From the NCBI GenBank assembly GCA_036346275.1, contig CM070723.1, forward strand, positions 28,898,176 to 28,962,175: DNA of 64,000 nt, read 5' to 3'. Shown here piece by piece: positions 36,045 to 46,700 of this stretch. Every line of letters begins with the position of its first letter. Position 1 is the first letter of the stretch. The position numbers were made by a program, and so were the translations under genes. The stretch comes from Otatea glauca (Eukaryota > Streptophyta > Magnoliopsida > Poales > Poaceae). The notes beneath the pieces were generated by a model, which saw only the letters and a list, made by a program, of their open reading frames with translations, was not told the DNA's origin and did no database searches.

Positions 36045-37324
36045 GATACCAACTTCCTTCTCTAGCTCCACACACCTAGCTCTAGCTCTAGCATGAAATT
36101 TTCCTCATTTGCAAAAAGCTTCATTGAAGGGTACCTCGTCCGAGTCGTTGTAGAGCTCAGAGTCGTTGTAGAGCTCAGAGTCGCTGATGCCATTGGCGTC
36201 GGCCATGAAGCACATGCCGGAGAAGTCCTCGCCACCCTTCTTTTCTTGCGGTTCACCCTCGACCTCGTCGCTCCATGTCTCCGTGTCGGAGAGGTTGATG
36301 TCGTCAAGTGCGGCGAGGACGTGGTGGAAGAGCTTCTTGTTCTTGGAGAAGTTGCGGTACTTCTTCTCACATGTCGGCTCGCAAACTGGCGGCTTCTTGT
36401 TGCATTTATTGTCGATGTAGTCATTCTTTGCCGAACCGCCGGTGTCGTTCCTTGCCTTCTCCAGTTTGGGGCAATTAGCTCGAATGTGGTTGGGGCCACC
36501 ACACTCAAACCATGTGATCATACCACCTCTCTTTCTCTCTCTCACCCTCTTGTATGCATGTGAAAATTTGCGAGCAAGAAGAGCAAGCTCATTTTCTAGA
36601 ATTTTTTCCAATTGGTCATCGCTTAGCTCGCAAAGGACAGAAAGAGAGAAACCAGTAGAAAGATCAAGGGAAGATCCAGTGGGATCAGTGACCAAGGCCA
36701 TCGACTGAGATTTCATCTTGCGAGAGACGACGTCGATCTCATGAGTCTTGAGACAGGAGTAAAGCCCATCAAGATTCAAGGTCGACAAGTCGGTAGTGTC
36801 CTTGAAGATGGTCACTTTTATTTCCTAAACTCGAAGGTCGAGTGCGGTCAAGAAATATCGAGCATTATCCGAGTTAGGGTATATGCAACCAACTGCTCGA
36901 AGATCGCTTAAAATCTTGGTAAAACGATCGAAACACTCATCAAGACTCTCACCAACGTGTTGTTCAAACTTGTTGTACTCACGCTTGTACTGATCCTGCC
37001 TCACAGTTTTGATTTGAGTAGTGCCCTCATGGTAAGCATTGAGGGTCTCCCAAATCTCGTGAGTGGAATGGAGGTGAGAAATCCTATCATACTCACTGCG
37101 GCTAAGACCCTGTATGAGATGTTCCTTGCCTTAGCGTTCGCCTCAACATCAGCCATATTGCCGGCCATGACGTTTTCATCGGCAGGAACCTCATACGGGA
37201 GTTTCACCTTCTGCCATATCAGGAAGCCCTAGGCAGTGATGTATGACTCCATCCGTGATTTCCAGAATGGAAAATCAACTCCAAAAAAAATAGGAGGCTT
37301 GGTGGAATACTTGTCCATCGCCAT
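36045..37324 (-). pseudogene. gag: Element C gag: N-terminal part
   Basis: The likely start is the ATG read from 37322-37324 (MAMDKYSTKPP), about 40 bases inside the primer site. The N-terminal region (FFGVDFPFWKSRMESYITA, then LPYEVPADENVMAGNMAD) and the middle (SLDECFDRFTKILSDLRAVG) are typical of DUF4219/UBN2 copia Gag domains. It then enters the long frame 36815-36105 (MTIFKDTTDLSTLNLDGLYS, LSDDQLEKILENELALLARK). The zinc knuckle reads WFECGGPNHIRANCP; the first Cys is replaced, so the CCHC motif is broken. A stop separates the N-terminal piece (near 37230) and another lies near 36826. A tandem NDSELY repeat sits at the left end, before element B. Confidence 0.87.
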
Positions 37325-37365
37325 GACTTTTGAGACTGGTCAAGATATATGAAAGAGCAAAACCG

Positions 37366-37379
37366 ATTCTGATACCAAT
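37366..37379 (-). promoter_or_regulatory. Element C primer-binding site
   Basis: On minus it reads TGGTATCAGAATCGG directly after the LTR end CTTTCA plus AT. Ten bases match the initiator-Met tRNA site, but the 3' part (AATCGG instead of GCC) diverges. It marks 37380 as the inner edge of the 5' LTR. Confidence 0.82.
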
Positions 37380-38453
37380 TGAAAGACCGAGATGGCGATC
37401 AGAGGGGGGTGAATGATTCCAAATAAAATTTTCCCCCACTCAAAGTACTCCAAACAATCTCGCAAAAAAAATCTGAAACACCCAAAGATTTTCGTTCAAA
37501 CTGGTGCTTCTCATATTCGCACACCCTCCAAAACCCGAACAACTAGACAACTATGTGTACCCCTAGCTTACATGATTGAGAACTATGAACCATGTTATGG
37601 ATGTTTTAAACACAATCCTGGTTGTCAAGTGTCCAAACAAAAAGGAATCAATTCAATGACTTCTTTTCTAAAAGAGATAAAGCTAAAAACAACAAAGTCT
37701 CCTTTCAGAAAAGTAAAAGCAGATTTTCCAAGAATTGCCCTCATTGGAGCAGGTGCTTGGTGAGTTTCTGTTGCTCTAAAATTTTTGGGAATTTTTTTTC
37801 TTCTGAGCAGTTGAGTCTTGAAACAGTCCACCAAAAATCACATTAAAAAGATTTGTATAATAGACATGAAAAATCATGTATTACAGACAGTCATGAACTT
37901 CGATCAGAAAGTTTGAGGCTGGGTTTTCACTTCATAGCACTCAAACGGTGCAACCAGTGGACTCACAAATTTTCTAGAGATGTATATATGAGTCGCTCAC
38001 CTTCTCCAATAAGAATCACTCAAAATGGATTTTTCTAGATGTTTCTAAATATCAAAGACTGACTACTGCATGAAGAACAAGTTCTGGACAGAATGACAAC
38101 TTGATAGAAAACTTGATCTTTAGTCTATCCTAGGGTGCAAGAGAAGTGTAAAACCATACAAACACCCTCAAGACATCTTAGAACAACAGCATTTAGAAGG
38201 AGGGGAGGCAAATCCAATTTGGGAGAATGTAAATGCGGGAAAGTAAATGCTGAATTTAAATTGCGTAAAGTAAAGTCATAATGTAAATGCGCAATTTAAA
38301 TTCACAATAAGGTAAATAAAATTTTTGTATTTTCTGGATGAAAGGTTTACAAACCCTCAATTGATGTGGGCAAAGCTCAAAGGAGCAACTAAAACCTTCA
38401 AGGGAAGAAGGCCACCCCTTCCCCCTTATTTATACTACTCATGGGCCACCTAC
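37380..38453 (-). repeat. Element C 5' LTR, inner part
   Basis: It starts TGAAAGACCGAGATGGCG and aligns with 148-1220 and with F (45211-46240). A minus-strand TATA box lies at 38427-38434. The LTR is cut after GGGCCACCTAC by element D at 38454; in F the same place reads GGGCCACCTACCACCC, so D interrupts it. The rest of this LTR must lie past the other end of D, outside the window. Confidence 0.9.
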
Positions 38454-38686
38454 TGTCGACTTTTGTAGTCGGCAATAAATTTATGGGGCAGGCGCTAGAT
38501 CTCAAACTCGAAGGTCACACAAGACAAAGGTTTAGACAAGTTTAGGCCCTCGACGGAGGAGGTAATACCCTAGTCCTGTGTGCTGGGATTATGTGGATCT
38601 CTTGGATCTAAGATTGCTCAAAGCGCGATGTGCTCTGTGCGATATGCGATGTGTTCTCATATCTCTGTTGTTGCCCGCCCTCTCCC

Positions 38687-38693
38687 TTATATA
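38687..38693 (-). promoter_or_regulatory. TATA box of element D LTR
   Basis: TATATAA on minus, in a stretch read as 'cccattatataagggagagg', is followed by a purine-rich leader. It is in the right position to drive genomic RNA leftwards into R-U5. Confidence 0.65.
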
Positions 38694-39444
38694 ATGGGGG
38701 TGGGGCTGTTTACAGAGCCCTGATCGGTCTATGGGATTTCGATCGGTTACAGGATTCTAGTCGGTTACAGGATAGAGTTTACATCTTTATCTACCCTATT
38801 AACAACTAGGATTACAATCGTATCTTTTATATCTAAATATCATTCAACTGTCTATAGGATGTATCCCCTTGCGCACGGCAGTAAGGCTTGGCGCGGAGCT
38901 TATCCTTTGGGCCTTCTACTTGGTCCTATCTTCTCCTCAGACGATGCTGGGCCGGTTATGAAGACACCTGGTTTCATATATTCTACAGTAGCCCCTGAGT
39001 GATTCATTATCCGATTGCTATATCTTATCTGGACCACAGCTTTGAATCATTGTTCTCAGCTTCCAGTGTAAACTTCCGACTGGTTCTTTCGTTGATTTGA
39101 AAGCTTCTTCTTGCAGCAAGGGGATTATGAAGGACTCGAATATAACCCTTGATTTCTTGCTCTGACTGATTACAATCTTCCGTCTGACAAGTTTATTGTG
39201 GGTAGCTTCGTGGCTATGATCCATATCTCATATGAGAATTAGATACTTCTTCCCACTCGAAGCGAAACCTTAATATCCTTCCTCTTCAAAATCAATACCG
39301 GACAGTCTTCGAGGTTGTTTTGACTTCCTGTGTCAATCCAATTTCCAAAAATCTCTTCGACTTCCGTATCTTTGTTAACTCCAACTTTCCTCGGCTTCTG
39401 ATGTCGTCGCATCTTCGCATTTACTTCAACCTTGCCGCATCGTC

Positions 39445-39451
39445 TATAAAA
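39445..39451 (+). promoter_or_regulatory. Antisense TATA box in element D LTR
   Basis: TATAAAA in 'catcgtctataaaaggtgaacc' lies on the plus strand, opposite to D. It is about 83 bp before the ATG of the small ORF at 39534. Spacing to 'ctctcacgcc' 30 bp downstream would suit a plant transcription start. The same TATA box (ctataaaagg) is present in the second copy near 58010. Confidence 0.6.
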
Positions 39452-39533
39452 GGTGAACCTGCGCTTTTAAAATTCTCTCACGCCTAGTCCTCCATTTCTT
39501 GCATCAAGCTTCACTTTCTTCTCGAGAAGTCTC

Positions 39534-39728
39534 ATGGACAACCAAGACCCAGAGCTCGCCGAAGAATGGGCGCTTTTCGAGATCGCCGTGGCTGAATTGG
39601 CAGAGGATACCGCCGACGTCCTCGACCGTACCGCCGTCAACGTTTTCCTCGAGATCTTCCCCGCCCTTCATGAAGTCTAGGAGGCTCTCGTGGAAGTGCT
39701 CGGACGTGTTCGCCACGGAGAGGTGTAA
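39534..39728 (+). CDS. Small acidic ORF, antisense in element D LTR
   Basis: ATG at 39534 (MDNQDPELAEEWALFEIAVA) opens a frame of 48 codons to TAG 39678-39680 and, past that stop, 15 more codons to TAA 39726. The residues are strongly acidic and helix-prone, with no match I recognise. It follows a TATA box by 83 bp and is followed by AATAAA-like 'ataataaagaaa' near 39782. It looks like a short gene or the first exon of the antisense transcript that contains the gene at 40875. In the second copy the start is kept (58090) but the frame is broken by deletions. It could also be a chance ORF. Confidence 0.4.
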
Positions 39729-39844
39729 AATATCTGTAAATGTAAGATTTTCCCAGGCATAATGCCTGGTGAACTTTATATATAATAAAGAAATACCTTT
39801 TCCAAGCATTTTTTTCATGATTGTCGTTTAGACGTAGCTTAAAC

Positions 39845-40345
39845 CCAGCTTGGGGCATATCGAAGCTTGCATGGTTCCGCAGTCGAATGACATTCACACC
39901 CAATCGTCGTAGAATATATCTTAGGTCCAAATCGGGACACATTAGGATTTGCGCGGCTCTTGGCCGAGCGATATCCATATCCGACTGCTGTAGGATATAA
40001 CTTAGGCCTGACTTGGAGCATATCAAATTTCCTTGTCTTGTGCCGAGTGATACTTATACCCGACTGTTGTAGGATATAACTTAGGCTCGACTTGGAGCGT
40101 ATCACGCTTACATAGCTCTTGGCCGAATGATACCCATATCCGACTAGTGTAGGATACGGCTCTGGTCCGTCTTGGGACATATCAAAATTTTCTTGGCTCG
40201 TGGCCGAGTGACACCCATATCCGACTGCTGTAAGATATAGCTTAGGCTTAACTCGGAGCGTATCAGGATTTTCTTAGCTCATGGCCGAGTGATACCCATA
40301 TCCGACTGGTGTAGGATATGGCTCTGGTCTGACTTGGGACATATC
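39845..40345. repeat. ~80-bp tandem repeat array in element D LTR
   Basis: About six diverged units share 'atatccgactg.tgtaggatat' and 'gacttggagc.tatca'. The ccgactg word recurs at about 39981, 40060, 40140, 40221 and 40302 (spacing 79-81 bp), with a weaker unit near 39900. Units alternate in detail (aacttaggc versus ggctctggt), suggesting a higher-order ~160-bp period. No spacer/repeat asymmetry is seen, so it is not CRISPR-like. It lies in U3 and may act in transcription (inference). Confidence 0.85.
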
Positions 40346-40722
40346 AAGGTTTATCCGAACGGTATCCGTACTCGTTTGTTACGATGCACAGCTTATTGAC
40401 CCATCTTGGGGAATACCATTGGAACCGTGACTTATCAGGCTCAACCTACGATATATGATTCCGTCATGCGGTAACCAATCTATGACCCAACGTGGGGTAT
40501 ATCGTAAGAAGATATTTTTAATCCAAACCAGAGGATACACACGTCCCGCTAAATTCGATAAGTGGTTACACATCCCATCGTGGGGAGCAACGTGTCCCAA
40601 GCATGACTTGGTCAAACCATGCCTGCCTCCGTATGTCAAGACGCCAGGATAGTGAATCATTACGAAGCATAGAGCAGGGTTAGGCATTCCGTAATCTTTT
40701 TCCCATCGATTCGGCAAAAATC

Positions 40723-40735
40723 TGATTTTTCCCCC
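40723..40735 (-). promoter_or_regulatory. Candidate polypurine tract of element D
   Basis: Minus-strand AAAGGGGGAAAAA, close to the presumed inner edge of the 3' LTR. The gap to the nearest TG is longer than usual, so it is tentative. Confidence 0.45.
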
Positions 40736-40874
40736 TTTAAAGACTAAGCCGACGGTTCATTTTTCCATCGCGCACTCCTGTCTCTTCTGCTTCCTTATCT
40801 TTCCGACTACTCATTGCTAGGGTTAATCGCATTGCGCCGCATCCTTGCGCCGCCATTGATCTTTTCCTCCAAAA

Positions 40875-43560
40875 ATGTCTTCCCATTCCTCCAAAGACAC
40901 CTCCTCGCCGCCTTTGCCGCAAGATTGGACCACCTCGATCACGATGGAGGAACAGTTGCAATCCATGGTGGATGACGAGGTTCTTCTGGCCTTGACTTTG
41001 ATCTCCGCGCGGCCGGCCACAGGTGAATCCATCCCTACCCCCCGTTCCGAAGAGGTTGTGGTTTTTGAATCCTTCTTCCAACACGGGCTGGGCCTTCCTG
41101 CTTGCGCCTTTCTTCGCGGTCTTCTCCTCTTCTACGATATCAAGTTGGTGAACTTGAATCCCAACTCCATCCTTCAGATCTCCCTTTTTGTTCATCTCTG
41201 CGAGGCCTTCTTGGGCATCCGCCCTCATTTCAATCTTTTTCGCTATTTTTACCTTCTAAAGCCTTAACCCTCAAAGAGCGACCCCAAGGTAATTGGGGGA
41301 GCAGGATTTCAGTTGCAGGAGGGGTTAAAGAAAAATTACTTTGCCATTCCCTTCAAAACCTCCAATAAAGGCTAGCATCAAGAATGGTTCTATTGTGCCA
41401 ACCCTAATCCTACTCTTCCCTCCTTTGTCGGGCGCCGGCCTAAGGTGTCCCTTTCTTGGGTATCTACCCCCAATGCTGCCACATGGACCAGGTGCACGAT
41501 CTTCTGGTGCTGATTGAGAAATTGAAGGAAGGTGGTCTTACGGGAGTTGGTCTGGCCCTTCATTTCGTCGCTCGCCGGATTCAACCTCTGAAGGAGCGAG
41601 TCCATCTGGGATACGCGTTTGAGGGAAAGGATGATCGACGACCGAACCGCCTCGGCAAAGGTCGAAGGAGCAGGTATATGCTCAGGTAGGTGACTTCTTC
41701 ATCCCGAGCGTAGAGATGTCCTCTGCCAAGTGCCTGAAGTCCTTCACCGCATCAAATCCCCCTCCTGAGGTGAGAAAGCTTAGCTGGTAGATTTCCACAT
41801 TGGTCTCTGAATGACTTTTAACAGTTGTAACACTTCTTTCCAGGATCGCCAGGCTTTTTTCAGTGACGCGCCTTACCCGGAGATGCCCGTTCATAAGAGC
41901 GCTCCCTTCAAACGGGCTGCGAGCTCCCCAGCCGGGGACCCCGCTGCCAAGAAGGGGAAGAAAGCGATGACCAAGGACGCCACGAAGCCCCGGCGAACGA
42001 ATGGTGGTCCCAAGATTCAGGAACCACCAAAGACGAGCCACAGCGCTTTGGCCCCTTCCCCACAAGCCCGTGGTACAGCCGAGTCCAATTCCGAGGGACT
42101 CGGTCAGTCGGGACGAACCTAGGGTTCTGGTTTGTAGCGCCCTGAGTGGTCCCTCCGGGAGTGGTTCTGCCACCCAAAAGAAACCTCCAATGAAAATAAA
42201 GAAGTCCGATAGGTTTGAGCCCCATCGACTCTTATTTGATGTGTTTTGCCGGCTTTCTTACTGATCGTTCTTCTTATAGGAATCCTTCTTACGATGTTCC
42301 TGTCGAGACGACGTCCGAGGCCCCTAAAGAAACTGAGCCCCAGGACGTTCGTATCTTGGTTGAGGAGGCCTCGCCTGTGAACACAGAAGCGCCCACCGAG
42401 CTCCGACCGCCTTCACCGACACCCCATGCTTCGGCGTCGGGTCCTGCCGTTCAAGAGCCCGTCTCTCGTCCATCCCCCGAGGTTGAAGAGATCTCCCGAG
42501 TTCCGCCGACTCCCGCTCGCCCTCAACTCATAATGCAAACTGCGTGGGTTGATGAGGAGGACGACTTGAAGCTCCTGGACGACTTGGAGGAGGAAAGAGA
42601 AAGGAATGACTTTTACAGTCATGCCACCGCTTGTGCTTGCCTGGCCCGGGTAAAATTTTCTCTACTCTCACCGTGTTCTTGCTTATGCCAGTTAGCATGT
42701 AGTCACCCTTTCCTGTGATGGTTACAGAAATTAGGGGAGCGCTCTGAAAAGAAGTCCGAGTACCTCCAGAAGATGCTCCCAGAGGTTCGGATGCGCCAGG
42801 AATATCTGGCCGAATTGGAGCAGATCAAGGCTGGACATGCAGCCGAGCTGCAAGTTCTACGATCAGAGGTCCAGGCGTAGTAGGAAGAGCAGAAAATTTT
42901 GCGGCAGGAGAAGCTAGACGTCGTTGGCTCCCTTCGAGGTAAATATTTCCTGGACCACCCCGTGCTCTTGTTCAATCGTCCAGTCTTTTGATTTCCTTAT
43001 CTCCGTGTCAGCTCGGGATCCCACTGTTGCGAAGCTTCAAGAACAACTCAAGGTCTTGGAGGCCTCCAAATTGAAGTCAGAGAAGGAGCTAGAAGGTATG
43101 CTCAGCAGCTTGGCCCTCCCTTGCCTCCATCATCTTCTTGGTACTTCTTAATAACCTGTTTGGCTTGCAGACTACAAGTTCAAGATGCGGGCGCAATATG
43201 CCGCTTATAGCGAAAAAGTCGAAGCCCTTGAGACATCTTGCGCTAAGCTTCGTGAAGCCTCCAAGCCGTTGTTGAGCTTGCTTCATCTTGGAGGCGAGAG
43301 GCCACTCAACAGGGACCAGGTCATCTCCCAACTGGAGGAAGCCCCCGAGGCACTCAAGAGGCTCTTGAAGGAGACAGCAACCAACGGTGCTAGTCAGGCT
43401 TTGGCAATCGCCAAGTCGCTCTATCCCTGAGTAGATCTTGAAGCCGTTAAGGATGGCTACGCCTGCAATGTGGATGAAGATCGGGCCGCCGAGCTCTAGG
43501 AGGAAGTCAAGGATGCCTCTTCGGATGTTGTTGAAACTCTGGAGCTGTGAACGAAATATA
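40875..43560 (+). pseudogene. Antisense multi-exon gene of element D ('putative gypsy type transposon' family)
   Basis: Plus strand, opposite to D pol. ATG 40875 (MSSHSSKDTSSPPLPQDW). Exon 1 holds the domain known as Transposase_28/putative gypsy type transposon: VVFESFFQHGLGLPACAFLR, GLLLFYDIKLVNLNPNSILQ, CEAFLGIRPHFNLFRYFYLL; its later part is frameshifted (FVGRRPKVSLSWV, QPLKERVHLGYAFEGKDD). GT-AG introns are visible: about 41779-41842, one ending at 42279, 42650-42727, 42939-43011 and 43096-43170. The last exons encode a coiled coil (KMLPEVRMRQEYLAELEQIK, LQEQLKVLEASKLKSEKELE, FKMRAQYAAYSEKVEALETS) and splice in phase. Stops TAG TAG (42878-42883) and TAG near 43497 break it. Its role is unknown. 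Confidence 0.75.
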
Positions 43561-43763
43561 TGAAAATATTTCTTTGGTCCTGCAAGTCTTCTTTAAATAT
43601 GCCATTATGCTTGATGAGTCCATCCGAGTGGTTTTTGACATGTCATGTCCGACTAATCCATCCCCCAGGCTCTGAGGCATGGTTCATGACGCATGTCTTA
43701 GAGTCTTAAAATTATAGGAGCGAAGCACTCAGACGCATAGTTTTCAAGAAGATTATACGAGAA

Positions 43764-46700
43764 TGTAACATCCCAAAAATTCTTCTAAATATTATTTTAT
43801 CGTCAATTGTGCTTTTCATGTTTTTTTGGAATTTATTTGGATTTTTCTGGATTTATTTGAATTAACTTTAAATTAAGTATATTGGTCCTTTGTTGGAAAC
43901 CATTTAAATTTAGGCAAAGTTAAAATAAAGTTTTGCCAAAAATATTTTATCTGAGTTCAAAATGTCTCAAAGTATTTTTGAGAATTTTTTGGAATTTTCC
44001 TGATTATTTTATTGCCTAAAACAAACAAACTGAATTTCTGTAATTATTTTAAATGGAAAATCCTTCTAAAAATGGGTGAACAGTGTTGGGCTAGGCCCAT
44101 ACGTCAGATACGCGGCGCCCAGCAGTAACGCGCCCGCTTAGCCCGCTTTGCGAAGATCTAATCTCCGCCGTTGGATCGAGATCGCGGGTGAGGGCAAGGC
44201 GATCGTTCGACTCGATGGATCTTCGCCGTTGGAAAGAAATCGTGAGCGTTGGGATCGAGATCTTAGCCGCGAGATCGTGACCGATGGATCGTGATCGGAC
44301 GGCTAGCGTGTGTCGTCTCCGTGCGGGACTCGGGCGCCACCGCCGTGTCCGAGAAGGACACCGCCGCTGCGTCGGTTGGCATCCCTGGCGCAATACGCGG
44401 ACGCCGAGGGCTATTTAAGGGTCCATAGCCTCCCGAGAATCGCCGCTGTCAGCCGAAGTTGTTAGCCGAGCCGCCCGCGAAACCGCTGTAGATCGCGCTT
44501 GGGAGCTCGCCGTAGTTGGTTGCTTGCGCCGCCATCGAGTCGTTCGTCGGTTGGGTTCGGATCCGAGACCGTCGTCTTTGTGCGCCGCCGTGGGGGAGGC
44601 AGCTAGCTGCCGTTTAAATCGCGTAACGCCACCGAGGTCGCCGCTCTCAAGGCCGGTGGAGTTGTGCCGCCGCTCTGCCATCGTCGCGTTGAAGCTTCAT
44701 GGACCGTCAAATTTCCAGCGAAGGGTAGAGATCGTGCCACGTAAGTTGGATATCCGCATCCGCTAGATGCGATCCAGGCGGTGGATGCCGCGCCAGCAGA
44801 TGGACCAATCAAGCACCGCCGCTGTGTCAAGCACGCTCGCGAGGCGCCATGGACCGCATCTGCGGTGGACCAGAGGCGGTCCCGTAGACCGAGTCCATGG
44901 ACCAGGACACATGGCAGCTTCTGATTGGCTGACATCAGGGCTGACGTCAGCATGACGTCACGCTTGCGCAATAAGTCTGTTTTCAATTTAAAAAAATATT
45001 TCTGTTAATTCTGATTTTCTAATTTCTGAAATTTCAGTATTTATTCCAAACTTCAAAAGGCTATATATTTTGCATCTTAACTCGGATTTGAGTGATTCAA
45101 ATTTCTAAAAATTTGTAAAATTGAGATCTATTTAATGGTGAATTTCAATTGATTTTTGGAGTTAATTTTCTCTCTGTTTTGTTATTTATTTCCTTTTCTC
45201 CTTCGGTACGTGAAGGACCGAGATGGCGAACAGAGGGGGGTGAATGGTCGCAAATAAAAATTCCCCCAAAATACTCCAACAAAAACCTCGACAAGATCGC
45301 TCAAAGGAAATTGTGAAAAACCCGAAAAACTAGACAACTATGTGTACCCCAAGCTTGCATGGATAAGTACCATAAAATATGTGGGGATTTTCGAGTCACA
45401 ATCCTGGTTGTCTAGTGTCCAAGATAAAGAGGAATAAATTCAAACTCTTGCTTTTAGAAAGGACATCAATTCAAATCACAAAAGTCACTTTCTAAAAGCA
45501 AAAGCAATTTCTTAACTTGTCCTCAATTTGCATAGGAGGTTGGTGGGTTTCTGCAGCTCAAAAAATTCTGAGAATTTTTTCCCTATGAGCATCAGAGTCG
45601 TGCAGAATTCCACCAAATTTCTCCTCAAAAAGCCTTAGAGAAGAAACAAGAAAAATCTAAGAACACAGTATACTCAAGAACTTCGAGCAGAAAGTTTGGG
45701 GCTGGGTTTTCACCTCATGGCGCCCAAACGGTGAAACAAGTGAACTCCAAAATTTTTCTGCAGGTGTATATCAGAGTCCAGCATCTCCTCCGACCAGAAT
45801 AACTCAAAAAATAATTTTTCTAGATTTAAAAAAAAATCAAACACTGACTGCTGCGCGAAGAACAAGTTCTGAACAAAGTTGGAACTTGAAAGAAAAGATG
45901 TTCTCTACTCAATCCAAGAGTGCAAAAGAGATGTAAAACCAAATGAACACACTCAAAACATCCAAGATCAGCAGCATTTAGAAGGAGGAGGCAAATCCAA
46001 ATTACTTGAAAGTAAATTGCACGAATGTAATTATGGAAAGTAAATGCTTTGAATTTAAATTATGTAAAGTAAAGACATAATGTAAATGCAAAAATAAATT
46101 CAGAGGTGGATGGATAAAACTTTCATTTCTGGAAGGGAGGTTACAAAGCCTCACATTCATGTGGGCAAAGCTCAAATGAGCATCAAAACCTCAACACCTT
46201 CAAGGGAAGGAGGCTACCCTCCACCCCTATTTATACTACTCTTGGGCCACCTACCACCCTTAGATGAGTCCTCAACCCTAGAGCACTCATCTAAGGGCTA
46301 GGATTAACCCACACACACAGCCATACAAGGGCTAACCCAAAACCCACACACATACCGGTTTTCTTGCACGGTTTTCAAAGCATACTACCTAGACCTCTAA
46401 CCTATGAACTAGACCTCAATCCGACGGCCCTCATTGATCCACGCGGCATCTAGCTAGCATAAACTCCTTTCCTTGTCTTCTTGACTTGCCCGACTCCGCC
46501 TCCGATCATCTTCCGCGATCTCCCAACCGTCCTGACCTCCGACGCCTCGCCTAGTCCCGGTCATCCTTCGCCTCACCATGACCTAGCACCGTCATGCAAC
46601 CATCAAAGACAAGGAAACTCCTCACATAGCAATGCCCACAAAGATGTGCAATAAACCATCCAACTCATCACTACCGCGTCCATACGACCGGTACTGCCAC

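Larger units (their letters stand above)
148..38453 (-). mobile_element. Element C: Ty1/copia retrotransposon (SIRE/Maximus-like), host of nested insertions
   Basis: This is the oldest layer of the window. On the minus strand it runs, from right to left, 5' LTR (from 37380), primer-binding site, gag, protease, integrase, RT, RNase H, polypurine tract and 3' LTR (148-12873, interrupted). The order integrase before RT defines Ty1/copia. A large Gag with a coiled-coil segment and a long non-coding stretch after pol suggest the SIRE/Maximus lineage (inference). Element A interrupts the 3' LTR, G the integrase-RT junction, B the gag and D the 5' LTR. Pol is split among several frames, so the element is not autonomous. 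Its outer right end lies beyond D and is not visible. Confidence 0.9.
38454..40716 (-). repeat. Element D 3' LTR (inner edge approximate)
   Basis: The outer end is TGTCGACTTTTG. The inner end is put at CGGCA (40716) because a minus-strand purine tract (AAAGGGGGAAAAA, 40723-40735) follows within 20 bp; another boundary is possible. On minus the TATA box is TATATAA (38687-38693), placing U3 at about 38.7-40.7 kb and R-U5 at 38454-38.66 kb. U3 carries a block of ~80-bp tandem repeats (39845-40345) and an antisense promoter-like unit (39445-39800). Confidence 0.7.

Noticed and set aside
39845..40345. Regular ~80-bp repeats as a CRISPR array
   Set aside because: Units are diverged over their whole length with no constant repeat plus unique spacer; there are no cas genes and the context is a plant LTR.
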